Shown here piece by piece: positions 54,372 to 64,000 of a DNA stretch of 64,000 bases. Location: assembly GCF_008080435.1 (NCBI RefSeq), contig NZ_VRKN01000004.1:310001-374000 (forward strand), given 5' to 3'. Source of the stretch: Enterobacter asburiae (GTDB taxonomy: Bacteria > Pseudomonadota > Gammaproteobacteria > Enterobacterales > Enterobacteriaceae). The translations under genes were made by a program, and so were the position numbers. The notes beneath the pieces are model-generated. The model ran no database searches. It was not told where the DNA came from and saw nothing but the letters and a program-made list of their open reading frames with translations. Numbering within the stretch: position 1 is the stretch's first letter; each line of letters starts with the position of its first letter.

Positions 54372-54400
54372 AAAAAAAACGGGAACCCTCAGGCCCCCGC
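54372..54400 (-). terminator. icd rho-independent terminator
   Basis: On the minus strand CGGGGGCCTGAGGGTTCCCG folds and is followed by eight T's, about 24 bp after the icd stop. Confidence 0.75.
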
Positions 54401-54423
54401 TCTTGTTTAACCCAGAATCTGGA

Positions 54424-55674
54424 TTACATGTTCGCGATAATCGCGTCGCCAAACTCTGAACATTTCAGCAGCTTAGCGCCTTCCATCAGACGTTCGAAAT
54501 CGTAAGTTACGGTTTTCGCGTTAATCGCGCCTTCCATACCTTTAACGATCAGGTCTGCGGCTTCGAACCATTCCATATGACGCAGCATCATCTCTGCGGA
54601 CAGGATGATAGAGCCTGGGTTCACTTTGTCCTGACCTGCGTATTTTGGTGCAGTACCGTGGGTCGCTTCGAACAGGGCGCACTCGTCACCGATGTTCGCG
54701 CCAGGGGCGATACCGATACCGCCAACCTGTGCTGCCAGGGCGTCAGAGATGTAGTCACCGTTCAGGTTCATACAGGCAATCACGTCGTATTCTGCAGGAC
54801 GCAGCAGGATCTGCTGCAGGAACGCATCGGCGATTACATCTTTAATGATGATCTCTTTGCCGGTGTTCGGGTTTTTGATCTTCTGCCATGGGCCGCCGTC
54901 GATCAGCTCACCGCCGAACTCTTCTTTCGCCAACTGGTAGCCCCAGTCTTTGAACGCGCCTTCGGTGAACTTCATGATGTTGCCTTTGTGAACCAGGGTC
55001 ACAGAGTCACGGTCGTTGGTGATTGCATATTCGATGGCTGCACGCACCAGACGTTTGGTTCCGTCTTCGGAGCACGGCTTAATGCCGATACCGCAATGCT
55101 CAGGGAAGCGAATTTTCTTCACGCCCATTTCTTCGCGCAGGAATTTAATCACTTTTTCTGCGTCAGCAGAGTCCGCTTTCCATTCGATGCCCGCGTAGAT
55201 GTCTTCTGAGTTTTCGCGGAAGATAACCATGTCGGTCAGTTCAGGGTGCTTAACCGGGCTTGGGGTGCCCTGATAGTAACGAACCGGACGCAGACACACG
55301 TACAGGTCCAGCTCCTGACGCAGTGCCACGTTCAGGGAACGGATACCGCCGCCAACTGGCGTCGTCAGTGGGCCTTTAATAGCAACGCGGTAGTCGCGGA
55401 TCAGGTCCAGCGTTTCTGCTGGCAGCCAGACGTCCTGGCCATAAACTTGAGTAGATTTCTCACCGGTGTAAATTTCCATCCAGGAAATTTTACGCTCGCC
55501 TTTGTAGGCTTTCTCAACAGCGGCATCAACCACTTTCAGCATCGCCGGGGTAACGTCTACACCGATACCGTCACCTTCAATGAACGGGATAATCGGATTG
55601 TGAGGAACGTTAATCTTGCCGTTTTGCAGGGTGATCTTTTTACCTTCCGCCGGAACAACTACTTTGCTTTCCAT
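54424..55674 (-). CDS. icd: NADP-dependent isocitrate dehydrogenase
   Basis: Icd makes 2-oxoglutarate and NADPH in the TCA cycle and is controlled in E. coli by phosphorylation of a serine by AceK. The 416-residue protein has that serine in [13 protein letters not shown] (about 113) and the metal-binding [19 protein letters not shown]. Length equals E. coli Icd. In E. coli the 3' end of icd is an attachment site for e14 and phage 21; here it is intact with no prophage. It is divergent from rluE. Confidence 0.97.
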   Translation of the reverse strand: MESKVVVPAEGKKITLQNGKINVPHNPIIPFIEGDGIGVDVTPAMLKVVDAAVEKAYKGERKISWMEIYTGEKSTQVYGQDVWLPAETLDLIRDYRVAIKGPLTTPVGGGIRSLNVALRQELDLYVCLRPVRYYQGTPSPVKHPELTDMVIFRENSEDIYAGIEWKADSADAEKVIKFLREEMGVKKIRFPEHCGIGIKPCSEDGTKRLVRAAIEYAITNDRDSVTLVHKGNIMKFTEGAFKDWGYQLAKEEFGGELIDGGPWQKIKNPNTGKEIIIKDVIADAFLQQILLRPAEYDVIACMNLNGDYISDALAAQVGGIGIAPGANIGDECALFEATHGTAPKYAGQDKVNPGSIILSAEMMLRHMEWFEAADLIVKGMEGAINAKTVTYDFERLMEGAKLLKCSEFGDAIIANM

Positions 55675-55787
55675 TAACCTCTCCTTCGAGCGCTTCTGGT
55701 TGTTACTGATCTTATGTTAATAAATTGTAATGAGCCCTTCGATAGTACCTGATTGTCCTGCGCCATGAAAGGTCTTCGTTATTAGGC

Positions 55788-55793
55788 TATAAT
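55788..55793 (+). promoter_or_regulatory. rluE -10 box
   Basis: TATAAT is a perfect -10 hexamer. An in-frame ATG at 55792 overlaps it, so transcription would start after that ATG, which favours ATG at 55822 as the true start. The -35 is weak (ATGAAA, 55765-55770). Confidence 0.6.
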
Positions 55794-55821
55794 GCGGCAA
55801 TTGATAACGCCTGAAAATACC

Positions 55822-56445
55822 ATGAAGAAAACTTCTTTTACAAAACACCGGGTTGAGCGATTCAGCTCGCGACAAGCCGCCAGAAGACCGCAGGAAACCC
55901 AGCCGAAGCGGGTTATTTTGTTCAATAAACCCTACGATGTTTTGCCGCAGTTTACCGATGAAGCCGGGCGCAGCACGCTGAAGGACTATATTCCTGTTCA
56001 GGGCGTCTACGCAGCCGGGCGTCTGGACCGCGACAGCGAAGGCCTTCTGGTCTTAACCAACGACGGCGCTTTACAGGCGAAGCTTACGCAGCCCGGAAAA
56101 CGCACCGGTAAAATTTACTTCGTACAGGTGGAAGGCGAGCCGGATGAAGCGACGCTGGCAACATTACGCAGCGGCGTGACGTTGAACGACGGTCCAACCC
56201 TGCCCGCAGTTATTGAACGCGTGAATGAACCGGAGTGGCTGTGGCCGCGTAACCCGCCGATTCGCGAACGCAAATCCATTCCGACAAGCTGGCTCAAAAT
56301 TACCCTTTATGAAGGCCGCAACCGCCAGGTTCGCCGCATGACCGCGCACGTCGGCTTCCCTACCCTGCGTCTGATTCGCTATGCCATGGGTAGCTACACC
56401 CTGGAAACGCTGGCAAACGGCGAATGGCGCGACGTTACCCCTTAA
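55822..56445 (+). CDS. rluE: 23S rRNA pseudouridine(2457) synthase RluE
   Basis: RluE modifies U2457 of 23S rRNA. The 207-residue product (217 if the upstream ATG at 55792 were used) has a basic N-terminal tail, [15 protein letters not shown], the catalytic aspartate in [19 protein letters not shown] and the RsuA-family end [16 protein letters not shown]. The start choice rests on the overlapping -10 box; E. coli is annotated with the longer N-terminus. nudJ follows 9 bp later. Confidence 0.93.
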   Translation: MKKTSFTKHRVERFSSRQAARRPQETQPKRVILFNKPYDVLPQFTDEAGRSTLKDYIPVQGVYAAGRLDRDSEGLLVLTNDGALQAKLTQPGKRTGKIYFVQVEGEPDEATLATLRSGVTLNDGPTLPAVIERVNEPEWLWPRNPPIRERKSIPTSWLKITLYEGRNRQVRRMTAHVGFPTLRLIRYAMGSYTLETLANGEWRDVTP

Positions 56446-56454
56446 GGAGTCACT

Positions 56455-56928
56455 ATGTTTAAACCTCATGTCACGGTTGCCTGCGTGGTCCACGCCCGGG
56501 GTAAATTCCTTGTTGTCGAAGAGAGCATTAACGGCAAAGCGCTGTGGAACCAGCCTGCCGGACACCTTGAAGCCAATGAGACCCTGCTGCAGGCAGCGAA
56601 ACGCGAGCTGTGGGAAGAGACCGGCATTCACGCTGAGCCCCAGCACTTCATCCGTCTGCACCAGTGGATCGCACCCGATCACACCCCGTTCCTGCGCTTT
56701 TTATTTGCCGTTGAGCTTAGCGAAACGTGCGCCACAGAGCCGCAGGATGACGATATCGACCGCTGTCTGTGGGTCACTGCCGACGAAATCCTGAACGCGC
56801 CAAACCTGCGCTCGCCGCTGGTTGCGGAAAGCATTCGCTGCTGGCAGTCTGCTGGCCGCTTACCGCTGGATGTTATCGGCGCATTTAACTGGCCGTTTAC
56901 AGAGGGTGTCAATGGTGGGGGGGCGTGA
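56455..56928 (+). CDS. nudJ: Nudix phosphatase NudJ (YmfB)
   Basis: NudJ hydrolyses nucleoside tri- and diphosphates and thiamine pyrophosphate (HMP-PP). The 157-residue protein has the Nudix box [20 protein letters not shown] then EETG. AAGGAG precedes the ATG. It is in line with rluE and mnmA. Confidence 0.93.
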   Translation: MFKPHVTVACVVHARGKFLVVEESINGKALWNQPAGHLEANETLLQAAKRELWEETGIHAEPQHFIRLHQWIAPDHTPFLRFLFAVELSETCATEPQDDDIDRCLWVTADEILNAPNLRSPLVAESIRCWQSAGRLPLDVIGAFNWPFTEGVNGGGA

Positions 56929-56968
56929 TAGAATACGCCGCCTTGAAGTTCAATGTCGTGAGTATTCC

Positions 56969-58081
56969 ATGTCAGATAACAGCCAGAAAAAAGTGATCGT
57001 CGGCATGTCCGGCGGTGTCGATTCCTCCGTTTCCGCCTACCTGTTACAGCAACAGGGCTATAAGGTGGAGGGCCTGTTCATGAAGAACTGGGAGGAAGAT
57101 GATGGCGAGGAATACTGCACTGCTGCCGCGGATCTCGCCGATGCGCAGGCCGTATGCGATAAGCTCGGCATTGAACTGCACACCGTTAACTTTGCCGCAG
57201 AATACTGGGACAACGTTTTTGAACTCTTCCTCGAAGAGTACAAAGCGGGCCGTACGCCGAACCCGGATATTCTGTGCAACAAAGAGATCAAATTTAAGGC
57301 CTTCCTGGAATTCGCCGCAGAAGATTTGGGCGCTGACTACATTGCGACCGGTCACTACGTGCGTCGTGCAGACGTGAATGGCAAAAGCCAGCTGCTGCGC
57401 GGTCTGGACGGCAACAAAGATCAAAGTTATTTCCTCTATACGCTGAGCCACGAGCAAATCGCCCAGAGCCTGTTCCCGGTCGGCGAGCTGGAAAAGCCGC
57501 AGGTGCGTAAAATCGCCGAAGAGCTGGACCTGATCACCGCGAAGAAAAAAGACTCTACCGGCATCTGCTTCATCGGCGAGCGCAAATTCCGCGATTTCCT
57601 GGGCCGTTACCTGCCTGCGCAGCCGGGTAAAATTGTCACCGTCGACGGTGAAGAGATTGGCCAGCATCAGGGGCTCATGTACCACACTCTCGGCCAGCGT
57701 AAAGGGCTGGGTATCGGCGGGACCAAAGAAGGTAGCGAAGATCCGTGGTATGTTGTCGACAAAGACGTCGAAAACAATATTCTGGTTGTTGCCCAGGGTC
57801 ACGATCATCCGCGTCTGATGTCCGTTGGCCTTATCGCGCAGCAGCTGCACTGGGTCGATCGTGAGCCGCTGAAAGGCACGCTGCGCTGCACGGTGAAGAC
57901 ACGCTACCGCCAGACCGATATTCCTTGCACCATTACCGCGCTCGATGACGACCGCATTGACGTGCGTTTCGACGAGCCGGTCGCAGCCGTTACCCCGGGT
58001 CAGTCTGCTGTCTTCTACAGCGGTGAGATCTGCCTGGGCGGCGGGATCATTGAACAGCGCCTGCCGCTGCCTGCTGTTTAA
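56969..58081 (+). CDS. mnmA: tRNA 2-thiouridylase MnmA
   Basis: MnmA (TrmU) places sulfur on wobble U34 of tRNA for Lys, Glu and Gln. The 370-residue protein has the PP-loop [18 protein letters not shown], the catalytic cysteine in [12 protein letters not shown] and the second cysteine in [20 protein letters not shown] at 56969 matches the E. coli N-terminus; the frame is open from 56822 over nudJ. Confidence 0.96.
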   Translation: MSDNSQKKVIVGMSGGVDSSVSAYLLQQQGYKVEGLFMKNWEEDDGEEYCTAAADLADAQAVCDKLGIELHTVNFAAEYWDNVFELFLEEYKAGRTPNPDILCNKEIKFKAFLEFAAEDLGADYIATGHYVRRADVNGKSQLLRGLDGNKDQSYFLYTLSHEQIAQSLFPVGELEKPQVRKIAEELDLITAKKKDSTGICFIGERKFRDFLGRYLPAQPGKIVTVDGEEIGQHQGLMYHTLGQRKGLGIGGTKEGSEDPWYVVDKDVENNILVVAQGHDHPRLMSVGLIAQQLHWVDREPLKGTLRCTVKTRYRQTDIPCTITALDDDRIDVRFDEPVAAVTPGQSAVFYSGEICLGGGIIEQRLPLPAV

Positions 58082-58108
58082 TACGATTGCACACATAAAG
58101 GAGACCGT

Positions 58109-60128
<2,020 letters not shown>

Positions 60129-60137
60129 CGCCCCTCT

Positions 60138-60168
60138 CCCCCTTTTCGCCCGAAAAGGGGGATGCTTT
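60138..60168 (+). terminator. Hairpin after purB
   Basis: CCCCCTTTTCG and CGAAAAGGGGG form an 11-bp perfect stem followed by ATG-C-TTTT, an imperfect terminator between purB and the phoP promoter. Confidence 0.7.
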
Positions 60169-60173
60169 TCCCC

Positions 60174-60190
60174 GGTTTACTCAATGTTTA
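60174..60190 (+). promoter_or_regulatory. PhoP box of phoPQ
   Basis: GGTTTA-CTCAA-TGTTTA is a perfect (T/G)GTTTA-N5-(T/G)GTTTA direct repeat. CATAAT (60203-60208) follows 12 bp later as -10, the usual spacing for PhoP-activated promoters, so phoPQ is autoregulated as in E. coli. Confidence 0.92.
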
Positions 60191-60251
60191 TCCCCACAAC
60201 AACATAATCAGCGTTAAACTATTCATACCAATTATTTAGGGAGAAGAGATG

Positions 60252-60923
60252 ATGCGCGTACTGGTTGTTGAGGATAACGCATTGCTACGTCATCACCTGA
60301 AGGTGCAGCTTCAGGAGATGGGACATCAGGTGGACGATGCTGAAGATGCAAAAGAAGCCGATTATTATCTCAATGAACACCTGCCGGATATCGCCATTGT
60401 CGATTTAGGATTGCCTGACGAAGACGGTCTGTCGTTAATTCGCCGCTGGCGCAGCCACGATGTCTCCCTGCCGGTTCTGGTTCTGACCGCCCGTGAAGGC
60501 TGGCAGGATAAGGTTGAAGTGCTCAGCGCGGGTGCAGATGATTACGTCACCAAGCCGTTTCATATTGAAGAGGTGGCGGCGCGCATGCAGGCGCTGTTAC
60601 GCCGCAACAGTGGGCTGGCTTCACAGGTTATTTCCATCCCGCCTTTCCAGGTCGATCTCTCCCGCCGGGAATTAGCGATCAATGATGAAGTGATCAAGCT
60701 CACCGCCTTCGAATACACCATTATGGAAACGCTGATCCGTAACAATGGCAAAGTGGTGAGCAAAGATTCCTTGATGCTCCAGCTCTATCCTGATGCTGAA
60801 CTGCGCGAGAGCCATACCATTGATGTGCTGATGGGACGTTTGCGTAAGAAAATTCAGGCGCAGTATCCGCAGGATGTGATTACCACCGTCCGTGGCCAGG
60901 GCTACCTGTTCGAATTACGCTAA
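60252..60923 (+). CDS. phoP: Response regulator PhoP
   Basis: PhoP is an OmpR-family regulator of the low-Mg2+, acid and antimicrobial-peptide response. The 223-residue protein has acidic residues in [10 protein letters not shown], the phosphoacceptor aspartate in [13 protein letters not shown], the lysine in DDYVTKPFH and a C-terminal winged helix ([13 protein letters not shown]). ATG at 60252 was chosen to match E. coli; the ATG one codon earlier (60249) also has GGGAGAAGAG upstream. Confidence 0.97.
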   Translation: MRVLVVEDNALLRHHLKVQLQEMGHQVDDAEDAKEADYYLNEHLPDIAIVDLGLPDEDGLSLIRRWRSHDVSLPVLVLTAREGWQDKVEVLSAGADDYVTKPFHIEEVAARMQALLRRNSGLASQVISIPPFQVDLSRRELAINDEVIKLTAFEYTIMETLIRNNGKVVSKDSLMLQLYPDAELRESHTIDVLMGRLRKKIQAQYPQDVITTVRGQGYLFELR

Positions 60924-62387
60924 ATGAGACGGATTTTACGCCACATTCTGCCCCTCTCGCTGCGGGTTCGTTTCTTACTGGCGACAGCCGCCGTTGTGCT
61001 GGTGCTGTCGCTCTCCTACGGCATGGTCGCCCTGGTAGGCTACAGCGTCAGCTTTGATAAAACCACCTTTCGGCTGTTGCGTGGCGAAAGCAATCTGTTT
61101 TATACCCTGGCGAAATGGGAAAACAACCAAATCACCGTCGAAATGCCGGAAAACCTCAACCAGCAGAGTCCGACGCTGGCCCTGATTTATAACGAAAAGG
61201 GGAAATTACTGTGGGCACAGCGTGACATCCCCTGGCTGGTCAAAAGCATTCGTCCGGACTGGCTCAAAACCAACGGGTTTCATGAAATTGAAGCCGATCT
61301 CAACACCACGAGCTCGCTGATCCGTGAAGATCGCTCCCTGCAGCAAAAGCTGAACGAGATCCGTGCCGACAACGCCGAAACGGAGATGACGCACTCCGTC
61401 GCGATTAACCTTTACCCGGCGACGCTGAACATGCCGCAGCTGACCATCGTGGTGATAGACACCATTCCGGTCGAGCTGAAGCGTTCTTATATGGTCTGGA
61501 ACTGGTTCATCTACGTTCTGGCGGCGAATCTCCTGCTGGTGATCCCGCTGCTGTGGGTGGCGGCGTGGTGGAGCTTGCGCCCGATTGAATCACTGGCGAA
61601 AGAGGTTCGTGAACTGGAAGAGCATCATCGCGAGAAGCTGAACCCGGAAACGACCCGGGAGCTCACCAGCCTGGTGCGTAACCTCAACCGCCTGTTGAAA
61701 AGTGAACGCGAACGCTACGACAAATACCGTACCACCCTTACCGACCTGACCCACAGCCTGAAAACCCCGCTGGCCGTCATGCAAAGTACCCTGCGTTCAA
61801 TGCGCAGTTCGAAGCTGAGCGTCGATGATGCCGAGCCGGTGATGCTGGAACAGATCAGCCGTATTTCACAGCAAATTGGCTATTACTTACACCGCGCCAG
61901 CATGCGTTCAGGCAGCGCGCTCCTGAGCCGTGAACTGCACCCGGTAGCCCCGCTTCTGGATAATCTTACGTCCGCCCTCAACAAAGTGTATCAGCGTAAA
62001 GGGGTGAACATCAGCCTCGATATCTCGCCAGAGATCAGCTTTGTGGGTGAAAAAAATGACTTCATGGAAGTGATGGGTAATCTGCTGGATAACGCCTGCA
62101 AATACTGCCTGGAGTTCGTGGAAGTATCTGCGCGTCAGACGGAAAACGAACTGCATATTATCGTTGAGGATGATGGCCCGGGGATCCCGCGCAATAAACG
62201 TGATGTGGTGTTCGATCGCGGTCAGCGCGCCGATACGCTACGTCCTGGCCAGGGCGTAGGATTAGCCGTCGCCCGTGAGATTGTCGACCAGTACGACGGA
62301 AAAATCGAAACCAGCGAAAGCTTGCTGGGCGGCGCCAGAATGGAGGTCATTTTTGGCCGCCAGCAGCCCACATTGAACGATAGTTAA
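60924..62387 (+). CDS. phoQ: Sensor kinase PhoQ
   Basis: PhoQ senses low Mg2+/Ca2+, acidity and cationic peptides and phosphorylates PhoP. The 487-residue protein has two membrane segments (about 16-40 and 193-215), a periplasmic PAS-like sensor with an acidic patch, a HAMP domain, the H-box [15 protein letters not shown] and the ATPase N-box NLLDNACKY and G-boxes DDGPGIP and GQGVGLAVA. It starts directly after the phoP stop. Confidence 0.97.
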   Translation: MRRILRHILPLSLRVRFLLATAAVVLVLSLSYGMVALVGYSVSFDKTTFRLLRGESNLFYTLAKWENNQITVEMPENLNQQSPTLALIYNEKGKLLWAQRDIPWLVKSIRPDWLKTNGFHEIEADLNTTSSLIREDRSLQQKLNEIRADNAETEMTHSVAINLYPATLNMPQLTIVVIDTIPVELKRSYMVWNWFIYVLAANLLLVIPLLWVAAWWSLRPIESLAKEVRELEEHHREKLNPETTRELTSLVRNLNRLLKSERERYDKYRTTLTDLTHSLKTPLAVMQSTLRSMRSSKLSVDDAEPVMLEQISRISQQIGYYLHRASMRSGSALLSRELHPVAPLLDNLTSALNKVYQRKGVNISLDISPEISFVGEKNDFMEVMGNLLDNACKYCLEFVEVSARQTENELHIIVEDDGPGIPRNKRDVVFDRGQRADTLRPGQGVGLAVAREIVDQYDGKIETSESLLGGARMEVIFGRQQPTLNDS

Positions 62388-62478
62388 CCCGTTATGTGAA
62401 AAATGCGAGGATCTCGCAGCCGGGGGCCTGAGCTTCCGTTATAATCCCAGTCAGTAAGAGCCTGCGGAATAAAAAAAT

Positions 62479-63600
62479 ATGGATTATCACTTAACGCTTA
62501 ACTGGCCCGAGTTTATTGAACGTTACTGGCAAAAACGCCCGGTGGTTCTGAAACGCGGGTTCAGCAATTTTGTCGACCCTATCTCGCCTGACGAATTGGC
62601 CGGTCTGGCCATGGAAAACGAAGTCGACAGCCGTCTGGTCAGCCACCAGGACGGGAAATGGCAGGTCAGCCACGGTCCTTTCGAAAGCTACGATCACCTC
62701 GGTGAAAACAACTGGTCGCTGCTGGTGCAGGCGGTCAACCACTGGCACGAGCCAACTGCCGCCTTAATGAGCCCATTCCGCGCCCTGCCCGACTGGCGCA
62801 TGGACGATCTGATGATCTCCTTCTCCGTTCCTGGCGGCGGCGTGGGTCCGCATCTGGACCAGTACGACGTGTTTATCATTCAGGGTACGGGCCGCCGCCG
62901 CTGGCGCGTGGGCGAAAAAGTGCCAATGAAGCAGCACTGCCCGCATCCGGACCTGCTCCAGGTTGACCCGTTTGAAGGGATTATCGACGAAGAGCTGGAG
63001 CCGGGTGATATTCTCTACATTCCGCCGGGATTCCCTCACGAAGGCTACTCCCTGGAAAACTCACTCAACTACTCCGTGGGGTTCCGCGCGCCAAGCGGCC
63101 GCGAGATGATCAGCGGATTTGCCGACTATGTTCTGCAACGCGAGCTGGGCAGCTATCGTTACAGCGACCCTGATGTGCCTGCACGCGAGCATCCTGCGGA
63201 TATTCTGCCAGAAGAACTGGATAAGCTGCGCAGCATGATGCTGGATCTGATTAACGAGCCGGAGCACTTCAAACAGTGGTTTGGTGAGTTTGTTAGCCAG
63301 TCACGCCATGAGCTGGACGTTGCGCCACCGGAGCCGCCTTATCAGGCTGACGAGATTTATGATGCGCTTCAGCAGGGCGACAAGCTGACGCGTCTGGGCG
63401 GGTTGCGCGTGCTGCGCATTGGTGAGGAGGTGTTCGTCAACGGCGAGAAGCTGGATTCCCCACACCGTCCGGCGCTGGAAGCCATTGCCAGCCATCTGGT
63501 GCTGACTGCCGACACCTTTGGCGATGCGCTGGAAGACCCGTCCTTCCTCGCAATGCTGGCCGCGCTGGTCAACAGCGGGTATTGGTTCTTTGAGGACTGA
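62479..63600 (+). CDS. roxA: Ribosomal oxygenase RoxA (YcfD)
   Basis: RoxA hydroxylates arginine 81 of ribosomal protein L16 with Fe(II) and 2-oxoglutarate. The 373-residue protein has the JmjC-type double-stranded helix with Fe ligands in GPHLDQYDVFIIQ (His and Asp) and the distal His in IPPGFPHEGYSLEN, and a C-terminal winged-helix-like tail. Length equals E. coli RoxA. Confidence 0.95.
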   Translation: MDYHLTLNWPEFIERYWQKRPVVLKRGFSNFVDPISPDELAGLAMENEVDSRLVSHQDGKWQVSHGPFESYDHLGENNWSLLVQAVNHWHEPTAALMSPFRALPDWRMDDLMISFSVPGGGVGPHLDQYDVFIIQGTGRRRWRVGEKVPMKQHCPHPDLLQVDPFEGIIDEELEPGDILYIPPGFPHEGYSLENSLNYSVGFRAPSGREMISGFADYVLQRELGSYRYSDPDVPAREHPADILPEELDKLRSMMLDLINEPEHFKQWFGEFVSQSRHELDVAPPEPPYQADEIYDALQQGDKLTRLGGLRVLRIGEEVFVNGEKLDSPHRPALEAIASHLVLTADTFGDALEDPSFLAMLAALVNSGYWFFED

Positions 63601-63612
63601 GTCGTGATATTT

Positions 63613-63688
63613 GCCGGGTGGCGGCTTCGCCTTACCCGGCCTACAAAAGCGCGATCCCGTAGGCCCGGTAAGCGTAGCGCCACCGGGC
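63613..63688. repeat. BIME: two inverted REP elements beside the RAYT gene
   Basis: A REP (63613-63644, GCCGGGTGGCG to GGCCTAC) and an inverted REP (63659-63688, GTAGGCCCGG to ACCGGGC) flank a 14-bp spacer. The second ends 4 bp before the RAYT stop codon, the usual layout of a RAYT with its cognate REPs. Confidence 0.9.
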
Positions 63689-63692
63689 GTTT

Positions 63693-64000
63693 TTATCTCC
63701 GCTCCCCCGCTGCAAAATCTTCAATTTCCCCCGCCCAATCCTCCGGATACAACCCTTCCCGCACATCGCGATGAAACGTTGAATACGGCCAGTCGATGAC
63801 TTTGCTGACATAGCCATGCTTCAGCGGATTGATGTAGACGTAATCCATATGCCGCCGGTAGTCTTCTTCGTTACGGATGGTGTGCTCCCAGAAGCGTGGC
63901 TGCCATATGTGGCGCATGTCGATGTTGCGGCTAAATGTCTTTTTGATATCCCGCCAGCGAGCCGAAAAGTCACTGTCGCTTTCCGGTAAGGTCCAGATAC
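63693..64000 (-). CDS. REP-associated tyrosine transposase (RAYT), partial at right edge
   Basis: The reverse-strand frame runs off the window; 102 C-terminal residues are visible, from about IWTLPESDSDFSARWRDIKK. It has RFWEHTIRNEEDYRRHMDYV then YINPLKHGYV, with the tyrosines and the YxNPxKHG motif of Y1-type RAYT enzymes, and ends WPYSTFHRDVREGLYPEDW. RAYTs act on REP sequences; it is likely a single-copy domesticated transposase. The N-terminal His-hydrophobe-His motif is outside the window. Confidence 0.88.
   Translation of the reverse strand, partial: IWTLPESDSDFSARWRDIKKTFSRNIDMRHIWQPRFWEHTIRNEEDYRRHMDYVYINPLKHGYVSKVIDWPYSTFHRDVREGLYPEDWAGEIEDFAAGERR

Noticed and set aside
57044-58096. 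350-codon minus-strand frame over mnmA
   Set aside because: It is an antisense shadow; mnmA carries all catalytic motifs.

Overview
The window is chromosomal DNA from an enteric bacterium of the Enterobacter type. Almost every protein is a close relative of an Escherichia coli or Salmonella protein, in largely the same order. Species-level clues are a GH18 chitinase after pncA, loss of yeaE, ynjI, yeaI and yeaJ, and a RyhB-2-type sRNA beside yeaQ. No rRNA, tRNA, CRISPR array, plasmid or prophage gene was seen.

Layout: (1) 1-4806, the chitobiose operon chbBCARFG on the minus strand, cut at the left edge inside chbG. (2) 5-9 kb, osmE, nadE, cho, ves and spy, with a LexA box at cho and a BaeR-like box at spy. 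(3) 9.2-15.2 kb, the arginine-succinylation operon astCADBE with a sigma-54 promoter. (4) 15.7-23.8 kb, xthA, a TVP38-family membrane protein, the ynjBCD ABC transporter, ynjE, ynjF-ynjA, nudG and ynjH. (5) 24-34 kb, gdhA, topB, selD, ydjA, sppA, ansA-pncA and a secreted chitinase. (6) 34-38 kb, yeaC, msrB, gapA, yeaD and mipA. (7) 38.5-48.3 kb, yeaGH (sigma-54 promoter), yeaK, yoaI, yeaL, nimR/nimT, a CTP-synthase-C-terminal-like protein, yeaO, yoaF, a decayed dgcP (yeaP), yoaK-yoaJ and yeaQ. (8) 48.4-53.7 kb, an accessory stretch with a RyhB-2-like sRNA and three c-di-GMP genes (one GGDEF, two CSS-EAL). (9) 53.7-64 kb, ymjA, a DUF1304 protein, icd, rluE, nudJ, mnmA, hflD, purB, phoPQ, roxA and, at the right edge, a REP-associated tyrosine transposase (RAYT) beside its REP pair.

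Connections between regions: the chb operon (chitobiose import and cleavage) and the chitinase 28 kb away each carry 12 bases complementary to the sRNA ChiX as I remember its E. coli sequence. One site is in the chbB-chbC spacer (the known ChiX trap) and the other covers the chitinase ribosome-binding site. This predicts one RNA circuit in which chb mRNA releases chitinase from repression. Nitrogen control shows in the sigma-54 promoters of ast and yeaGH. Iron control shows in a Fur box over the sRNA promoter. c-di-GMP genes have turned over: yeaI and yeaJ are gone, dgcP is a remnant, and three other c-di-GMP genes sit at the junction between the yea block and the icd-phoPQ block, which are far apart in E. 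coli.

Repeats: REP/BIME elements occur at five places, one of them next to the RAYT, and a second hairpin repeat family occurs three times, always between genes.
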